Source: Nitrospirota bacterium (GTDB lineage Bacteria > Nitrospirota > Nitrospiria > Nitrospirales > Nitrospiraceae). From it: DNA of 10,375 bases. The translations under genes and the position numbers were made by a program. Shown piece by piece: positions 1 to 7,601 of this stretch; positions within the stretch are counted from its first letter, which is position 1, and each line of letters begins with the position of its first letter. The DNA lies in assembly GCA_016235225.1 (NCBI GenBank), contig JACRLS010000094.1, forward strand, positions 1 to 10,375. Reading direction: 5' to 3'. The notes beneath the pieces are model-generated. The model saw nothing but the letters and a program-made list of their open reading frames with translations, had not been told where the DNA came from and ran no database searches.

Positions 1-152
1 GATTCGACGAAGCTCGCTACCGTGAGCGGAGGCGTGCAGTAGACAAAGTTGCGCACCTGCTCTATGACCGACGGCGTCAACGCAACGGTCACCTTGACCT
101 TGCGATTCGGATTCAGCCGCCTCTTTCGCCCTGTCTTGTGGCGCCTCTTCAT
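1..152 (-). CDS. Partial small basic protein, ribbon-helix-helix-like N-terminus
   Basis: The reading frame opens at ATG 152-150 and runs without a stop off the left edge, so about 50 N-terminal residues are visible. They begin with a very basic stretch (MKRRHKTGRKRRLNPNRK), followed by a short strand-like segment (KVKVTVALTP) and a predicted helix-turn-helix pattern (SVIEQVRNFV, then a turn, then VASFVE). This order resembles the strand-helix-helix fold of MetJ/Arc/CopG-type DNA-binding proteins, with a basic arm in front. An in-frame ATG at 167-165 would add five residues; an in-frame stop at 179-177 limits further extension. Neither start has a strong ribosome site. The gene lies downstream of the pseudouridine synthase on the same strand, about 60 bp away. 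The fold call is inference from a short stretch and the C-terminus is missing. Confidence 0.45.
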   Translation of the reverse strand, partial: MKRRHKTGRKRRLNPNRKVKVTVALTPSVIEQVRNFVYCTPPLTVASFVE

Positions 153-211
153 AGTGAAGGCTGGCATTTTAGTACATCACCGGTCTGATTGCGAGAGGAA
201 AATCATCCCCC

Positions 212-841
212 TCAGCTCGTCGACGCACGAGGAACGGAAGGGCGCGATCTGCTTGAAACACCAGTCTTTCGGCAAATGATCTCGACTTCATCGGCCGTCA
301 ATTCACGCCATTGGCCGGGCTGGAGGTCGCCGAGCTGAATCGGTCCGATGGCGATGCGCACGAGGCGCAGCGTTGGGTGGCCCACGGCGGCCGTCATGCG
401 GCGGACCTGGCGGTTCATGCCTTCGTGCAGCGTGAGCTCCAGCCAGGTCGTGGGCACGGTCTTGCGAAACCGGATCGGCACAGGACGATTCGGCAACTGT
501 GGATCTTCGGCCAGCACGCTCACCTCGGCGGGTCTGGTGCGTCGGCCACTCAACACCACGCCTTTCCGTAGTCGCTCGATGGCTTCGTGATCTGGCATGC
601 GCTCCACCTGCGCCAGATACACTTTCGGCAGCTTGTGTTGCGGATCGGTGATCTGATGCGCCAAGGCGCCGTCTGACGTGAGCAGCATCAAGCCTTCGCT
701 ATCCAAATCCAGTCGCCCGGCCGCGTAGACACCGGCCACCTTGATATAGTCGGCCAAGGTCGGCCGCTCCTCCGGATCGGTAAAGGAGGGCAGTACGCCA
801 TAGGGCTTGTTGAAGGCAATGGTCCGGACTGATGGCATCAC
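212..841 (-). CDS. rluE: 23S rRNA pseudouridine synthase, RsuA/RluE family
   Basis: Isomerises a specific uridine in 23S rRNA to pseudouridine (U2457 for E. coli RluE). The roughly 209-residue protein starts directly with the catalytic domain (FNKPYGVLPSFTD) and lacks the N-terminal S4 RNA-binding domain of RsuA and RluB, as in RluE. The catalytic motif GRLDLDSEG is at residues 42-50, with Asp45 the expected nucleophile; the later family motifs KVYLAQVE and HEGMNRQVRRM are present, followed by GHPTLRLVRIAIGP. The basic, Ser-rich tail after ICRKTG is probably disordered. GTG 841 has a GAGAGG ribosome site 8 nt upstream; the adjacent in-frame ATG at 838 is an equal alternative. No disruption is seen. 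RluE versus RluF-like substrate choice is inferred from domain layout and the opening motif. Confidence 0.9.
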   Translation of the reverse strand: MMPSVRTIAFNKPYGVLPSFTDPEERPTLADYIKVAGVYAAGRLDLDSEGLMLLTSDGALAHQITDPQHKLPKVYLAQVERMPDHEAIERLRKGVVLSGRRTRPAEVSVLAEDPQLPNRPVPIRFRKTVPTTWLELTLHEGMNRQVRRMTAAVGHPTLRLVRIAIGPIQLGDLQPGQWRELTADEVEIICRKTGVSSRSRPSVPRASTS

Positions 842-1005
842 GTTTTCGTCCTCTCCCTCCAGATGAACGACCGGGGCACTATCTCACACTCGACCTACCA
901 TCCGGAATGTCGTCTTGATCTCAGGCCCTCAGCCAGACAGCCGATAGAGTCTTATGGACCGCCCGTTCTCTGCCCGGCATGAGACGGGATCACAGCCCCA
1001 TTCGC

Positions 1006-1012
1006 AAAGGAG
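1006..1012 (+). promoter_or_regulatory. Ribosome binding site deciding the start at 1021
   Basis: AAAGGAG lies 8 nt before ATG 1021. The frame is open further upstream (ATG 979), but only the 1021 start has this site and it places a hydrophobic anchor directly at the N-terminus. Confidence 0.75.
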
Positions 1013-1020
1013 TGTCTCCC

Positions 1021-1524
1021 ATGAACAAGCTCTTGGTCGTGGCCATCCTCATCGCTGGTGGCTACTATGGATACCAGCACAGCTCGCTCGCCCCCAAATC
1101 GGAAGTGGTGCAGACGTACCAGAAGTTTGCAGACCACATGGTCCGCGACCAGTTCCAAGAAGCGAAACAATATGCCGTGGGCCCCGCGCTGCAGGCGGTG
1201 GAGACATTACTCCAGCCTGCGCCGAATTACGGCAGTTCCCCGGTCGGCCTCTATAAGAGTGTGATGAGTGACCAGGCCGTGAAGAAGTATGGCCGGAACC
1301 TGACACGAGAATTGGCCGGTGATGTGGGCGAGACCGCCTACAAGGTGGAATCAGAACAAAAGCAATCAGACGGCCAGACCGTGAAGATTGTGGCCGTTCA
1401 GCAAGTGGCCCGCTTCCGGGCCGGCAAGGTGCAGCCCAATATTTCCGTGTTCCGGCACACCGTCGAAATGAAACGCGCCGCGGCGGGGTGGAAGGTGCAA
1501 TCCATCCAGGAGCAGCCCGCGTAA
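1021..1524 (+). CDS. Small membrane-anchored or secreted protein, possibly NTF2-like
   Basis: A 167-residue protein of unknown function. It begins MNKLLVVAILIAGGYYGYQ, an uncleaved anchor or signal sequence of about 12 hydrophobic residues, and the rest is hydrophilic and predicted periplasmic. A helix (VVQTYQKFADHMVRDQFQEAKQYA) is followed by alternating strand-like segments ending in HTVEMKRAAAGWKVQSIQEQ. The pattern 'helix, small residue cluster, then a sheet with terminal GWKVxxI' is common in NTF2/SnoaL-like small domains, but no diagnostic residue confirms it. The start is fixed by AAAGGAG. It stands alone on the plus strand, divergent from the rRNA pseudouridine synthase gene (180 bp shared upstream region) and convergent with the cupredoxin gene. 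No clear sigma-70 promoter was found upstream. Confidence 0.75.
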   Translation: MNKLLVVAILIAGGYYGYQHSSLAPKSEVVQTYQKFADHMVRDQFQEAKQYAVGPALQAVETLLQPAPNYGSSPVGLYKSVMSDQAVKKYGRNLTRELAGDVGETAYKVESEQKQSDGQTVKIVAVQQVARFRAGKVQPNISVFRHTVEMKRAAAGWKVQSIQEQPA

Positions 1525-1585
1525 ACCTCGGCTGTCACTCCCACATACAGGCTCGCCACCAGAGCGGGCGTAGACCACCCTCGCA

Positions 1586-1601
1586 CGGCCGGCTGCGGCC
1601 G
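1586..1601. terminator. Possible bidirectional hairpin between convergent genes
   Basis: CGGCCG, GCTG loop, CGGCCG: a 6-bp all-GC stem in the 99-bp gap between two convergent stop codons. Position favours a terminator, but neither strand has a following U-tract, so Rho-independent function is doubtful. Confidence 0.22.
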
Positions 1602-1623
1602 AATCCCTCACAGGCAGTCCCTG

Positions 1624-2454
1624 CTACTTAACCGTGAATTCCATCAGCATCCCGCGCGTAAAGTGGAGCCGTCCGATTTCATCGGGAAAGAGACAGATGA
1701 CCCCATAGCGCCCCGGCACAAAGGCGTGGGTGAAGTACCCGTGCATCCCCGCCCCGATAGACGCCAAGCCCCCGACCGGCTTCCCGTCCGTTCCGTCCTG
1801 AGACTCGGGAGGAGATATGGCGAAGTCATAAATCGTTTTATCTCGTGGCAACTCGACCAGCAGCACTTCATGGGGCTGCGTCCCCACATTGTCCACCCTC
1901 ACCATCTGAAGTCCCGCCCGAATCTCTCCTGAAAGGGCAAACACATAGTCCTTCGCCGTAATCGTCACCGCAGCCTTCGGTTCCTTCTGCGGACGCCCTG
2001 CCGACGCGGTGACCGTCAAGGCTTTGTGCATACCGAGGATGACGTGGAACACGCCGTCTTTGTCCGGCACCAGGCAAATCAACAGGTACTGGCCAGGAGT
2101 GAGTTGGACCGTCGCCCGCGCCTCTCCGCCTGGCAGTACTCCATTAGGTCCACCGAACGGTTGCATCCATGGGGGGATCTCGTCGGGATGCTCCTTGAGC
2201 GCCTGAATCAGATCAGGAACCGCCTTCTTTCCGACCAGCTTCACCAGCTGCAATTGATGCAACTCCCGGCCCACATTGGTGATGCGCAGCGTAACCCACC
2301 CCGGAGGGAGGGTATCCGGCCCCTCAAGCCGGTATTCGCCTGCCACATAGTTCGCCTCCAAGGCGGCTGAGCCCGCGGCCCAAACCGCGGTCGTCATCGC
2401 GAGGATGCCCATGATCGAGAGCACCAAGATCGTACCCGTTCCAGCCTTCTTCAT
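1624..2454 (-). CDS. Secreted protein with two cupredoxin-like domains
   Basis: A 276-residue exported protein. Residues 1-27 form a Sec signal peptide (basic MKK, hydrophobic core, cleavage near AVWA). Two homologous halves follow: about 32-149 and 160-276, each ending in the same block (GQYLLICLVPDKDG...H...GM; GRYGVICLFPDEIG...H...GM). Each half offers one His, one Cys, one His and one Met at matching places: H66, C127, H137, M142 and H195, C254, H264, M269. This is the ligand set of type 1 copper sites, so a periplasmic copper-binding or electron-transfer role is plausible but not shown. Cys-to-His spacing (ten residues) is longer than in plastocyanin, azurin or rusticyanin. ATG 2454 is chosen over ATG 2469 because GGAGG precedes it by 8 nt. 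No sequence odd features or frameshifts are visible. Confidence 0.82.
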   Translation of the reverse strand: MKKAGTGTILVLSIMGILAMTTAVWAAGSAALEANYVAGEYRLEGPDTLPPGWVTLRITNVGRELHQLQLVKLVGKKAVPDLIQALKEHPDEIPPWMQPFGGPNGVLPGGEARATVQLTPGQYLLICLVPDKDGVFHVILGMHKALTVTASAGRPQKEPKAAVTITAKDYVFALSGEIRAGLQMVRVDNVGTQPHEVLLVELPRDKTIYDFAISPPESQDGTDGKPVGGLASIGAGMHGYFTHAFVPGRYGVICLFPDEIGRLHFTRGMLMEFTVK

Positions 2455-2462
2455 CGACAACG

Positions 2463-2467
2463 CCTCC
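2463..2467 (-). promoter_or_regulatory. Ribosome binding site for the cupredoxin gene
   Basis: GGAGG on the minus strand, 8 nt before ATG 2454. It lies inside the extended frame from ATG 2469, so it argues for the internal start with the MKK signal peptide. Confidence 0.65.
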
Positions 2468-2568
2468 ATGCAGAATGATGGCCGGGCCTCCCACTCGACA
2501 TCCTACGAGAATGAGCGATGGATGAAAAGAGTCACGCGGTGAAGCTTCGGCATGTGGGGACTTGAGGC

Positions 2569-2676
2569 ATGTCGGTCAACGTGGATGCAGTAGCCAGTCA
2601 ATTCGTGAAGGGGATGAATGGCTCCATCGCCGAGACCGACAAGTTCATTCAGCAGATGGGGACAGAGTCAGCCTGA
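2569..2676 (+). CDS. Doubtful 35-residue open frame
   Basis: A short frame (MSVNVDAVASQFVKGMNG and so on, ending in TESA) on the plus strand between the cupredoxin gene and the monooxygenase-like gene, both on the other strand. GGGGA lies about 7 nt upstream. The composition is protein-like (no Cys, balanced charge, one amphipathic helix), but the frame is short, I recognise no family, and it ends 19 bp before the end of the neighbouring gene. It could be a real small gene, a relic, or chance. Confidence 0.2.
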   Translation: MSVNVDAVASQFVKGMNGSIAETDKFIQQMGTESA

Positions 2677-2694
2677 CGTCGGCCCCGAACCTCG

Positions 2695-2993
2695 TTAGAG
2701 TATTTTTCGCCAACGGGTGATGTCCATCGGCTCAGCCAGGAGCGGTTCCGTCGCCTGCAAGGCATACCGGACATGCGGGGTCTTGAAGTGCTGATCGATA
2801 TCATCATTGCTGGCCCACTGCTCATGAAAAAGACCAGCGCCGGGTCCGTAGGCGATTCGTGCATGTCATAGCTCAGAAACTCTGGTTCCGCGCGCGTCGG
2901 GGCGATAATCTTTCGGTATTCCTCCCGCAGTGCGGCTTCCCTCCCCGGCTTGGCGTGGAGCCGCGCGATCACCGTCACGGATTGGCTGGCCAT
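2695..2993 (-). pseudogene. Antibiotic biosynthesis monooxygenase-like (ABM/YgiN-type) gene, frameshifted
   Basis: Small dimeric alpha-beta barrel family acting on quinone-like or aromatic substrates, often of unknown role. The gene starts at ATG 2993 after an AGGAGAGGAAGG-type ribosome site (2996-3006) and reads MASQSVTVIARLHAKPGREAAL through FLSYDMHESPTDPALVFF. It then loses frame at a run of five T (minus strand; positions 2827-2831). Adding one T restores HEQWASNDDIDQHFKTPHV and a typical C-terminus, ending at TAA 2697-2695. The restored product has 99 residues, the usual family length, with the expected HEQW block after the break. As written, the protein would run on in the wrong frame to about 2649. 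A sequencing error in the homopolymer and a true mutation are both possible. It lies 230 bp downstream of the broken patatin gene on the same strand. Confidence 0.82.
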
Positions 2994-3094
2994 ATCCTTC
3001 CTCTCCTTTAGAACCGAGCAGGGCCTGCTCCCCAAGGGGAATAGGTCCGGCCCCGTTGCTCACGTTCTCTACGAACCAGCAGATCCGGACATCT

Positions 3095-3130
3095 TCCACC
3101 GCTTCTCGAAGGACTCATCGTAGCGGTGGA
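3095..3130. repeat. Inverted repeat, 9-bp arms
   Basis: TCCACCGCT at 3095-3103 and AGCGGTGGA at 3122-3130, a perfect 9-bp pair with an 18-nt spacer. It sits in the 230-bp gap upstream of the monooxygenase-like gene, about 100 bp before its start. It could be an operator, an mRNA hairpin or chance. The rest of this gap shows nothing else recognisable. Confidence 0.4.
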
Positions 3131-3223
3131 CAAGGCCCTTCATGGCCCTCTCTGACAGACCTTCTTCGACTCCTTACAAGCAGGAACGACGATTGGATGC
3201 CCTGGTCACAACAAAAATCCAGA

Positions 3224-5182
3224 CTAGAGCGGCCGACAGGCCGCCCTCGGCTGCAGTTCTTCTGGAGATAACTCGAGATTTCCCAAGTAGGCCCAACCCA
3301 TGAGGTATCCGAGCTGGCGATAGGCTTCAAATTCCTCCAAGTCATACCATTTGGAGGATCGTGCCGGTTTGGGGGAACCCCTTGGCCTTCGGCGTCTCCA
3401 CAAACTTCATCACCTTCTTGATGCTCCGCTCCACCTCTCCACGCTTCTCCTCACCCGGCACCCGCGACCGCATGATGGCCGGATCAAGATGGGTCGGGAC
3501 GACCCTGGCCCCCTGCCCCATCTGCGCGACGACTCGCTCCTCCGGCCACGCGCTCACATAGGGTTCACCGGGTGGGAGCAGGCCGGGGTTCTTTCTAAAG
3601 AGGTCTGGGTTATACAAGTAGGGCTTGAGATAGTGCAGCACGGTCATCTGGCCGCCCGGCCGGCGAATCCAAAACCGGCGGTACCAGACAATCTCGTGCT
3701 CCTGCGGGACTTCCCCGCACCATTCTACCCCCTCGCCGAAACAGCTCCACACTTGGCCTGCAGCTTGTAGACATAGTCGTATTGCCAGGTCTTATCCAGC
3801 GTGGCGTCACCTACCACAATGTGCGAGACCTGGCGCCTGAGCAACGAGTAGGCGCCGAGATTGTCGAAAAACGCTCCATCGGTGATTTCAATCCATCGGC
3901 TCTTGGTGTCCGGCCAGAGGCGCTGGACGGTCGTCATCAAGACCTAGTCCCAGATCGTGCCCCAGGCGCCGTTGTACCGGCGAGAGAAATTCCACGTCTG
4001 ATATTCATTGTTGAAGTTGAACGGCACCGAGGCGAACCGGAGCAAGAGCCTGGCAATGTCATCGCGATACCGTTCTTCCATCAGGCTGTCGAGATCGAGG
4101 CCGGCGCCCGAAGCCGTCATGGCATCCGAACGGCGCACGCAGTACTCCGGGCGCTTGATCTGTCCTTCGGGCAGCGCACAGGTCCCATCCGGCACATTCT
4201 CCACAACCACCCAGCGGGGATCATCCGCCGCCGATTCCTTGTCCGCGTTCAGCACATCGATCACCGGCAGCCCGAACCCGGCCGTTGCGACATAGCCGAG
4301 TCCGTCCGAGCCGGTGAAGTCCCGCGTAAACTCAAAATTGAAGTTGTCCCGATAGAGTCGATCCACGTGAGCGGGGTGGCCGCGCGGCCGCCCGCGATCG
4401 AAGAGATTGCCGTTCATGATCACGTAAGGCGCGGCGCGGCCGATCCGGTTGACCCGCGCCAAGGTTTCTGCTTCCTGCCCACGCAGATAGGTGGATTCGA
4501 TTCGCCGGCGGTAGGGATTGTAGAGGTGCAGATGGTTGCCGATGTTGGGATAGGTCTTGATGTGTAGGACGACGTCCCACAGGTAGTAGAAGGGCAACCG
4601 CCACAGATACTGGCCGATCAATGCGGGACCTTCCCAGAATCCGTGCTCCCGCAAGAAGCCCGCATGGTGCCGGAGATGGGCCACAAAATCATCGCGCGGG
4701 TCCACCAGACGATCAAGGTCGGGCGTTTGCACACTGTTGCCGTAGGCGTCGTCCTGCTCCTCACCGACATGCGCCACCATCCACCCGGCCAGATAGGAGC
4801 CTCCAGACACCGTGCTCAGGTAATCCGTGCGGTCCAGCTTCCCCATGTGCTGCAAGGCCTCCAGAAGCCCCAAGTGGAAGGTGGCCGACCGGATGCCCCC
4901 ACCAGAAAAGGCCAGTCCGGTCAGGTTGCTGGGAAGGCCCGGTGTCGCATCGAGTAGGTGAGTGGAATCGCTCGGAGAACCGTTGGTGACACTCTTCCGG
5001 CGGGCCTCGATATAGCGAAATTCCTCCTGATAGTCGCGCGCGACCGATGAAGGGTTATACGAAAACGCACGCTGGCGGATCTCATACAATCGGGTAGGAA
5101 CCGACGAACAGGCCGAGAACAGACAGACCAGCCCTACCCACACGAGTAGGTCAACAGATGACCGAACCAACCCCTTCATCAT
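3224..5182 (-). pseudogene. Patatin-like phospholipase lipoprotein, broken by an amber codon and two frameshifts
   Basis: Patatin-family acyl hydrolases cut lipid esters with a Ser-Asp dyad. The start at ATG 5182 gives a hydrophobic leader ending LFSAC (Cys25), a lipobox-like site, so the product is probably membrane-anchored. GGGIR at 94-98 supplies the oxyanion hole; TVSGGS has Ser126 as likely nucleophile. The frame stops at TAG 3946-3944 after GTIWD. The same frame continues directly with RWIEITDGAFFDNLGAY, which holds the catalytic Asp. Frame is lost again at a G5 run (minus strand; 3728-3732; one G missing), continues as EWCGEVPQEHEIVWYRRF, and shifts at a C5 run (3371-3375; one C extra) into SSKWYDLEEFEAYRQLGYLMG, ending at TAG 3226-3224. 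The two indels cancel: the span is 653 codons. No good ribosome site is seen. The flavoprotein gene lies 63 bp upstream on the same strand. Confidence 0.83.
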
Positions 5183-5245
5183 GATGCGGGGAGGATTGCA
5201 CCACTCATCGTCTTTTTCACGTGACCAGGGGGGCCCTCGGGCCGT

Positions 5246-6517
5246 CTAGGCGCTCAGACTCTTGGCCGCACCGCGACCCGCCACAAAGCCGGTTGACCAG
5301 GCCCATTGGAAGTTGAATCCCCCGATCCGGCCGTCGCAATCGAGCATTTCGCCGATCAGGTAAAGCCCCGGGACTTTGCGTGACTCCATCGTGCGGAAGT
5401 TGATTTCGCTCAGGGGCACCCCTCCAGCCGTGACTTCGGCATAGTTCCACCCACGGTCCCGCTCCACCGGAAGCGCCAGGCTCGTGAGACCTTGCACCAC
5501 CCTGCGTCGTTGTTCACGGGTGAGTTGCCCCAACGATGTCGACGGCTCCACCTTCAAGAAATGGCATAAAGCCGTTGCGAAGCGATCAGGAACTCGCATG
5601 GCCACCAGCTTGGCGACGGATCTTCTGGGCGTCTCTGCGCCCTGGTCCCTCACCCAGCGATCAACCGCCTCTGCGTTCATGCCCGGCAGGAAATGGCTCC
5701 GCATCTCCACCACATCGCCCTCTCCCTTCGCCTTCGTCCAGAATCGACTGGCATCCATGACCACCGGCCCACTCACGCCGAAATGGGTCCACAGAAGACT
5801 CCCCGTCCTCCGGTCAACTTGACGGCCCGTGACCGTGGTCGTCAGCACGACCTCTTGTGACACACCGGCCAGTTCGACATGAAACATGCCGGGAGCCAAG
5901 ACCAACGGTACCAACGCCGGAAACGTGGGCGTCACGGTATGGCCGAGTTCTTGGGCGATCATCCAGCCATGCCCATCGCTGCCTGTCTTTGGCAGAGACC
6001 GGCCTCCGGTGGCGAGGATCGCCCGTCGCGCGCAACATTCGCCCTGGTCATGCCGAATCACAAAGTCAGGATCGGTGGGGGGTGCGGCGTTCGACATGAT
6101 GCTCAAGACTCGATGATTCGTGCGGATCTCAACGCCAAGGGTCTGACAGCGATTCAGCAAGGCCCGGAGAACCGTGTCGGCCCGATCCGTGACGGGGAAG
6201 AGCTTGCCTGTGTCCTCCCGCTTGAGTTCGACACCAAGGGAAGCAAACCATCGCACCGTGGCGTCCACACCAAAGGCGGCTAGAATGTTTCTGACCAGAT
6301 GTGGGGTACCGCTGAAGTCCTCCGGCGTCACCTGTTCGTGCGTCACATTGCACCGGCCGCCGCCGGACACCAGAATCTTGGCCCCGATCTTCTTCGCTCC
6401 GTCGAGCAGCATGATGCGGGGGCCTGTCCGACCTGCCCCTGCTTCCGCCGCAAAGATCGCCGCGGCCAACCCTGCCGCTCCGGCCCCGATAATGGCGATA
6501 TCGGCACGGTCGCTCAC
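5246..6517 (-). CDS. NAD(P)/FAD-dependent oxidoreductase, BaiN/HI0933 (YhiN) family
   Basis: A 423-residue cytoplasmic flavoprotein. The N-terminal dinucleotide fold is IAIIGAGAAGLAAA (G11, G13, G16), followed by the family signature KIGAKILVSGGGRCNVTH at about 43-60. A second nucleotide motif, ILATGGRSLPKTGSDG, is near the middle, and the C-terminus has the diagnostic DGRIGGFNFQWAWSTG. Length and all signatures are those of an intact member. The family includes BaiN, tied to bile-acid dehydroxylation in gut clostridia, but most members have no known substrate, so no pathway is proposed. The start is GTG 6517, with GAGAGG just upstream; the overlapping ATG at 6519 runs into TGA at once. It is the first gene of a minus-strand run that continues into the broken patatin. 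Confidence 0.93.
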   Translation of the reverse strand: MSDRADIAIIGAGAAGLAAAIFAAEAGAGRTGPRIMLLDGAKKIGAKILVSGGGRCNVTHEQVTPEDFSGTPHLVRNILAAFGVDATVRWFASLGVELKREDTGKLFPVTDRADTVLRALLNRCQTLGVEIRTNHRVLSIMSNAAPPTDPDFVIRHDQGECCARRAILATGGRSLPKTGSDGHGWMIAQELGHTVTPTFPALVPLVLAPGMFHVELAGVSQEVVLTTTVTGRQVDRRTGSLLWTHFGVSGPVVMDASRFWTKAKGEGDVVEMRSHFLPGMNAEAVDRWVRDQGAETPRRSVAKLVAMRVPDRFATALCHFLKVEPSTSLGQLTREQRRRVVQGLTSLALPVERDRGWNYAEVTAGGVPLSEINFRTMESRKVPGLYLIGEMLDCDGRIGGFNFQWAWSTGFVAGRGAAKSLSA

Positions 6518-6885
6518 ATGCCCCTCTCAATCAATGGAGAAACGGAGCGCATTGTACCCGATTCACGCGCGGTCCGGTCGCCCGGTTTGCCCAAGTCAGC
6601 ACCATCTGCCGAACGGGACGGCCGTCCGATTTCCGCCATAAGTCTTTCGAGGGGATACCTCGCAACAACCCAAGATTCTAGGTGATGACAAAAGCGCGCA
6701 GTCCTGTGGCGCAAGTGCATCACTGTTCGACACGTCGCCACATTCATCGCCAAGCCTCTGGCCGTTGCTCGTGACTGCGAGAGGTTACCTTCATCACAGA
6801 CCTGGCAAGGAGTTTGCGCTCTGATGGCCTCACGAGAAGAGCCGGCCTCAAGACTCAGGCTGTCGAGACCGTCATGCGGAGATCC
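6518..6885. promoter_or_regulatory. Divergent intergenic region with a 12-bp palindrome
   Basis: This 368-bp gap separates the flavoprotein gene (minus) from the outer-membrane protein gene (plus), so promoters for both should lie here. I found no convincing sigma-70 boxes on either strand. GGACGGCCGTCC at 6616-6627 is a perfect 12-bp palindrome, about 100 bp upstream of the flavoprotein start, and CGAGG(5)CCTCG at 6648-6662 is a small hairpin. The palindrome could be an operator. The plus-strand frame is open from 6814, but the part before 6886 looks non-coding and lacks a signal peptide at that start. Confidence 0.35.
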
Positions 6886-7569
6886 ATGCTGAGGATGAAG
6901 AGAGATGTCGCAACATGGAGTCTCGTCGTCCTCTTTGGCCTCATCACCGACTTGCACGCGGAAGTCTTTCTCGGCGCCTATGGCGGGTGGACGCGAGGCC
7001 AGGGGACCGACGTGGCGGCCTCGTCACAGTCGTGCTTCACCGTGACCTGCCAGCCTGCATCCTACGCTACGCGCTCGGTCACATTTCAGTCAGGCGGATC
7101 TGTCGGTCTGAGGGCGGGCTATTGGTTCGAGCGGCTTCCGATGGTGGGCCTGGCAGGTGATCTCTCTTTTTACAGAACCTCCGGTTCCGGTTTCGAGCTG
7201 GACGCGGTTCCTCTCTCTGCCCTTGTGTTCTTTCGCGTCCCATTCCTGGCCACAGAGCAACAGCGCGGCGGCCGGCTTCAGCCCTATGTCGGGATCGGCC
7301 CGAGTCTCGTCGTCCAGACTGCGTCGGCCGATTTTCGCCCCGCGCTGCCTGCCCCTGTGACAGGCTGGGCGATCGCGCCAGGCTGGGATGCGCGAGCCGG
7401 ATTGAGCATGCCGCTGTCGTCGCGAGTGTCGCTTTTCAGCGAATGGCGGCTCACCCAGCAACGCGTGGATATCAGGAATACGCCCCTCTTCAACCTGGGG
7501 ATGAATGAGCGAATCAGTGCGACGCTGACGACGCATCATTATCTGTTTGGCGTGTCATGGCACTTCTAA
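6886..7569 (+). CDS. Outer-membrane beta-barrel protein
   Basis: A 227-residue protein with a signal peptide (MLRMKRD, hydrophobic WSLVVLFGLI, cleavage after DLHA) and a mature part opening EVFLGAYGGWT. The mature part alternates hydrophobic and polar residues in strands (VGLRAGYWFE, VGLAGDLSFYRT, LQPYVGIGPSLVV, WDARAGLSMPLS, VSLFSEWRLTQQ, HHYLFGVSWHF) and ends in Phe, the usual recognition signal for the Bam machinery. The strand number suggests a small, about eight-stranded, OmpA/OmpW-style barrel. A loop contains two close Cys (SCFTVTC). ATG 6886 is preferred because GGAG is 4 nt upstream; ATG 6874 and ATG 6895 are in frame and also possible. It is a single plus-strand gene, and the palindrome array begins 32 bp after its stop. 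Specific function cannot be told. Confidence 0.8.
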   Translation: MLRMKRDVATWSLVVLFGLITDLHAEVFLGAYGGWTRGQGTDVAASSQSCFTVTCQPASYATRSVTFQSGGSVGLRAGYWFERLPMVGLAGDLSFYRTSGSGFELDAVPLSALVFFRVPFLATEQQRGGRLQPYVGIGPSLVVQTASADFRPALPAPVTGWAIAPGWDARAGLSMPLSSRVSLFSEWRLTQQRVDIRNTPLFNLGMNERISATLTTHHYLFGVSWHF

Positions 7570-7601
7570 CCCGCACTATTCATGACGGTTCGTCGCCTTC
7601 G

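Noticed and set aside
49..279. Plus-strand open frame of 76 residues at the left edge
   Set aside because: It runs antisense to the partial basic protein and the end of the rRNA pseudouridine synthase gene, has no ribosome site and no protein-like pattern.
914..950. Possible promoter TTGATC ... GATAGAGT upstream of 1021
   Set aside because: The spacing between the boxes is over 20 nt and the -10 match is poor.
3351..4567. Long plus-strand open frames (139 and 261 residues) opposite the patatin gene
   Set aside because: They mirror the codon pattern of the patatin gene on the other strand. The minus frames carry recognisable patatin motifs, and these have none.
5232..5243. GGCCC-TC-GGGCC hairpin after the flavoprotein stop as a terminator
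   Set aside because: The loop is only 2 nt and no U-tract follows on the minus strand. The next gene begins 50 bp on in the same direction.
5879..6685. Plus-strand frames of 128-155 residues opposite the flavoprotein gene
   Set aside because: They are antisense to an intact, diagnostic flavoprotein gene and show no family features.
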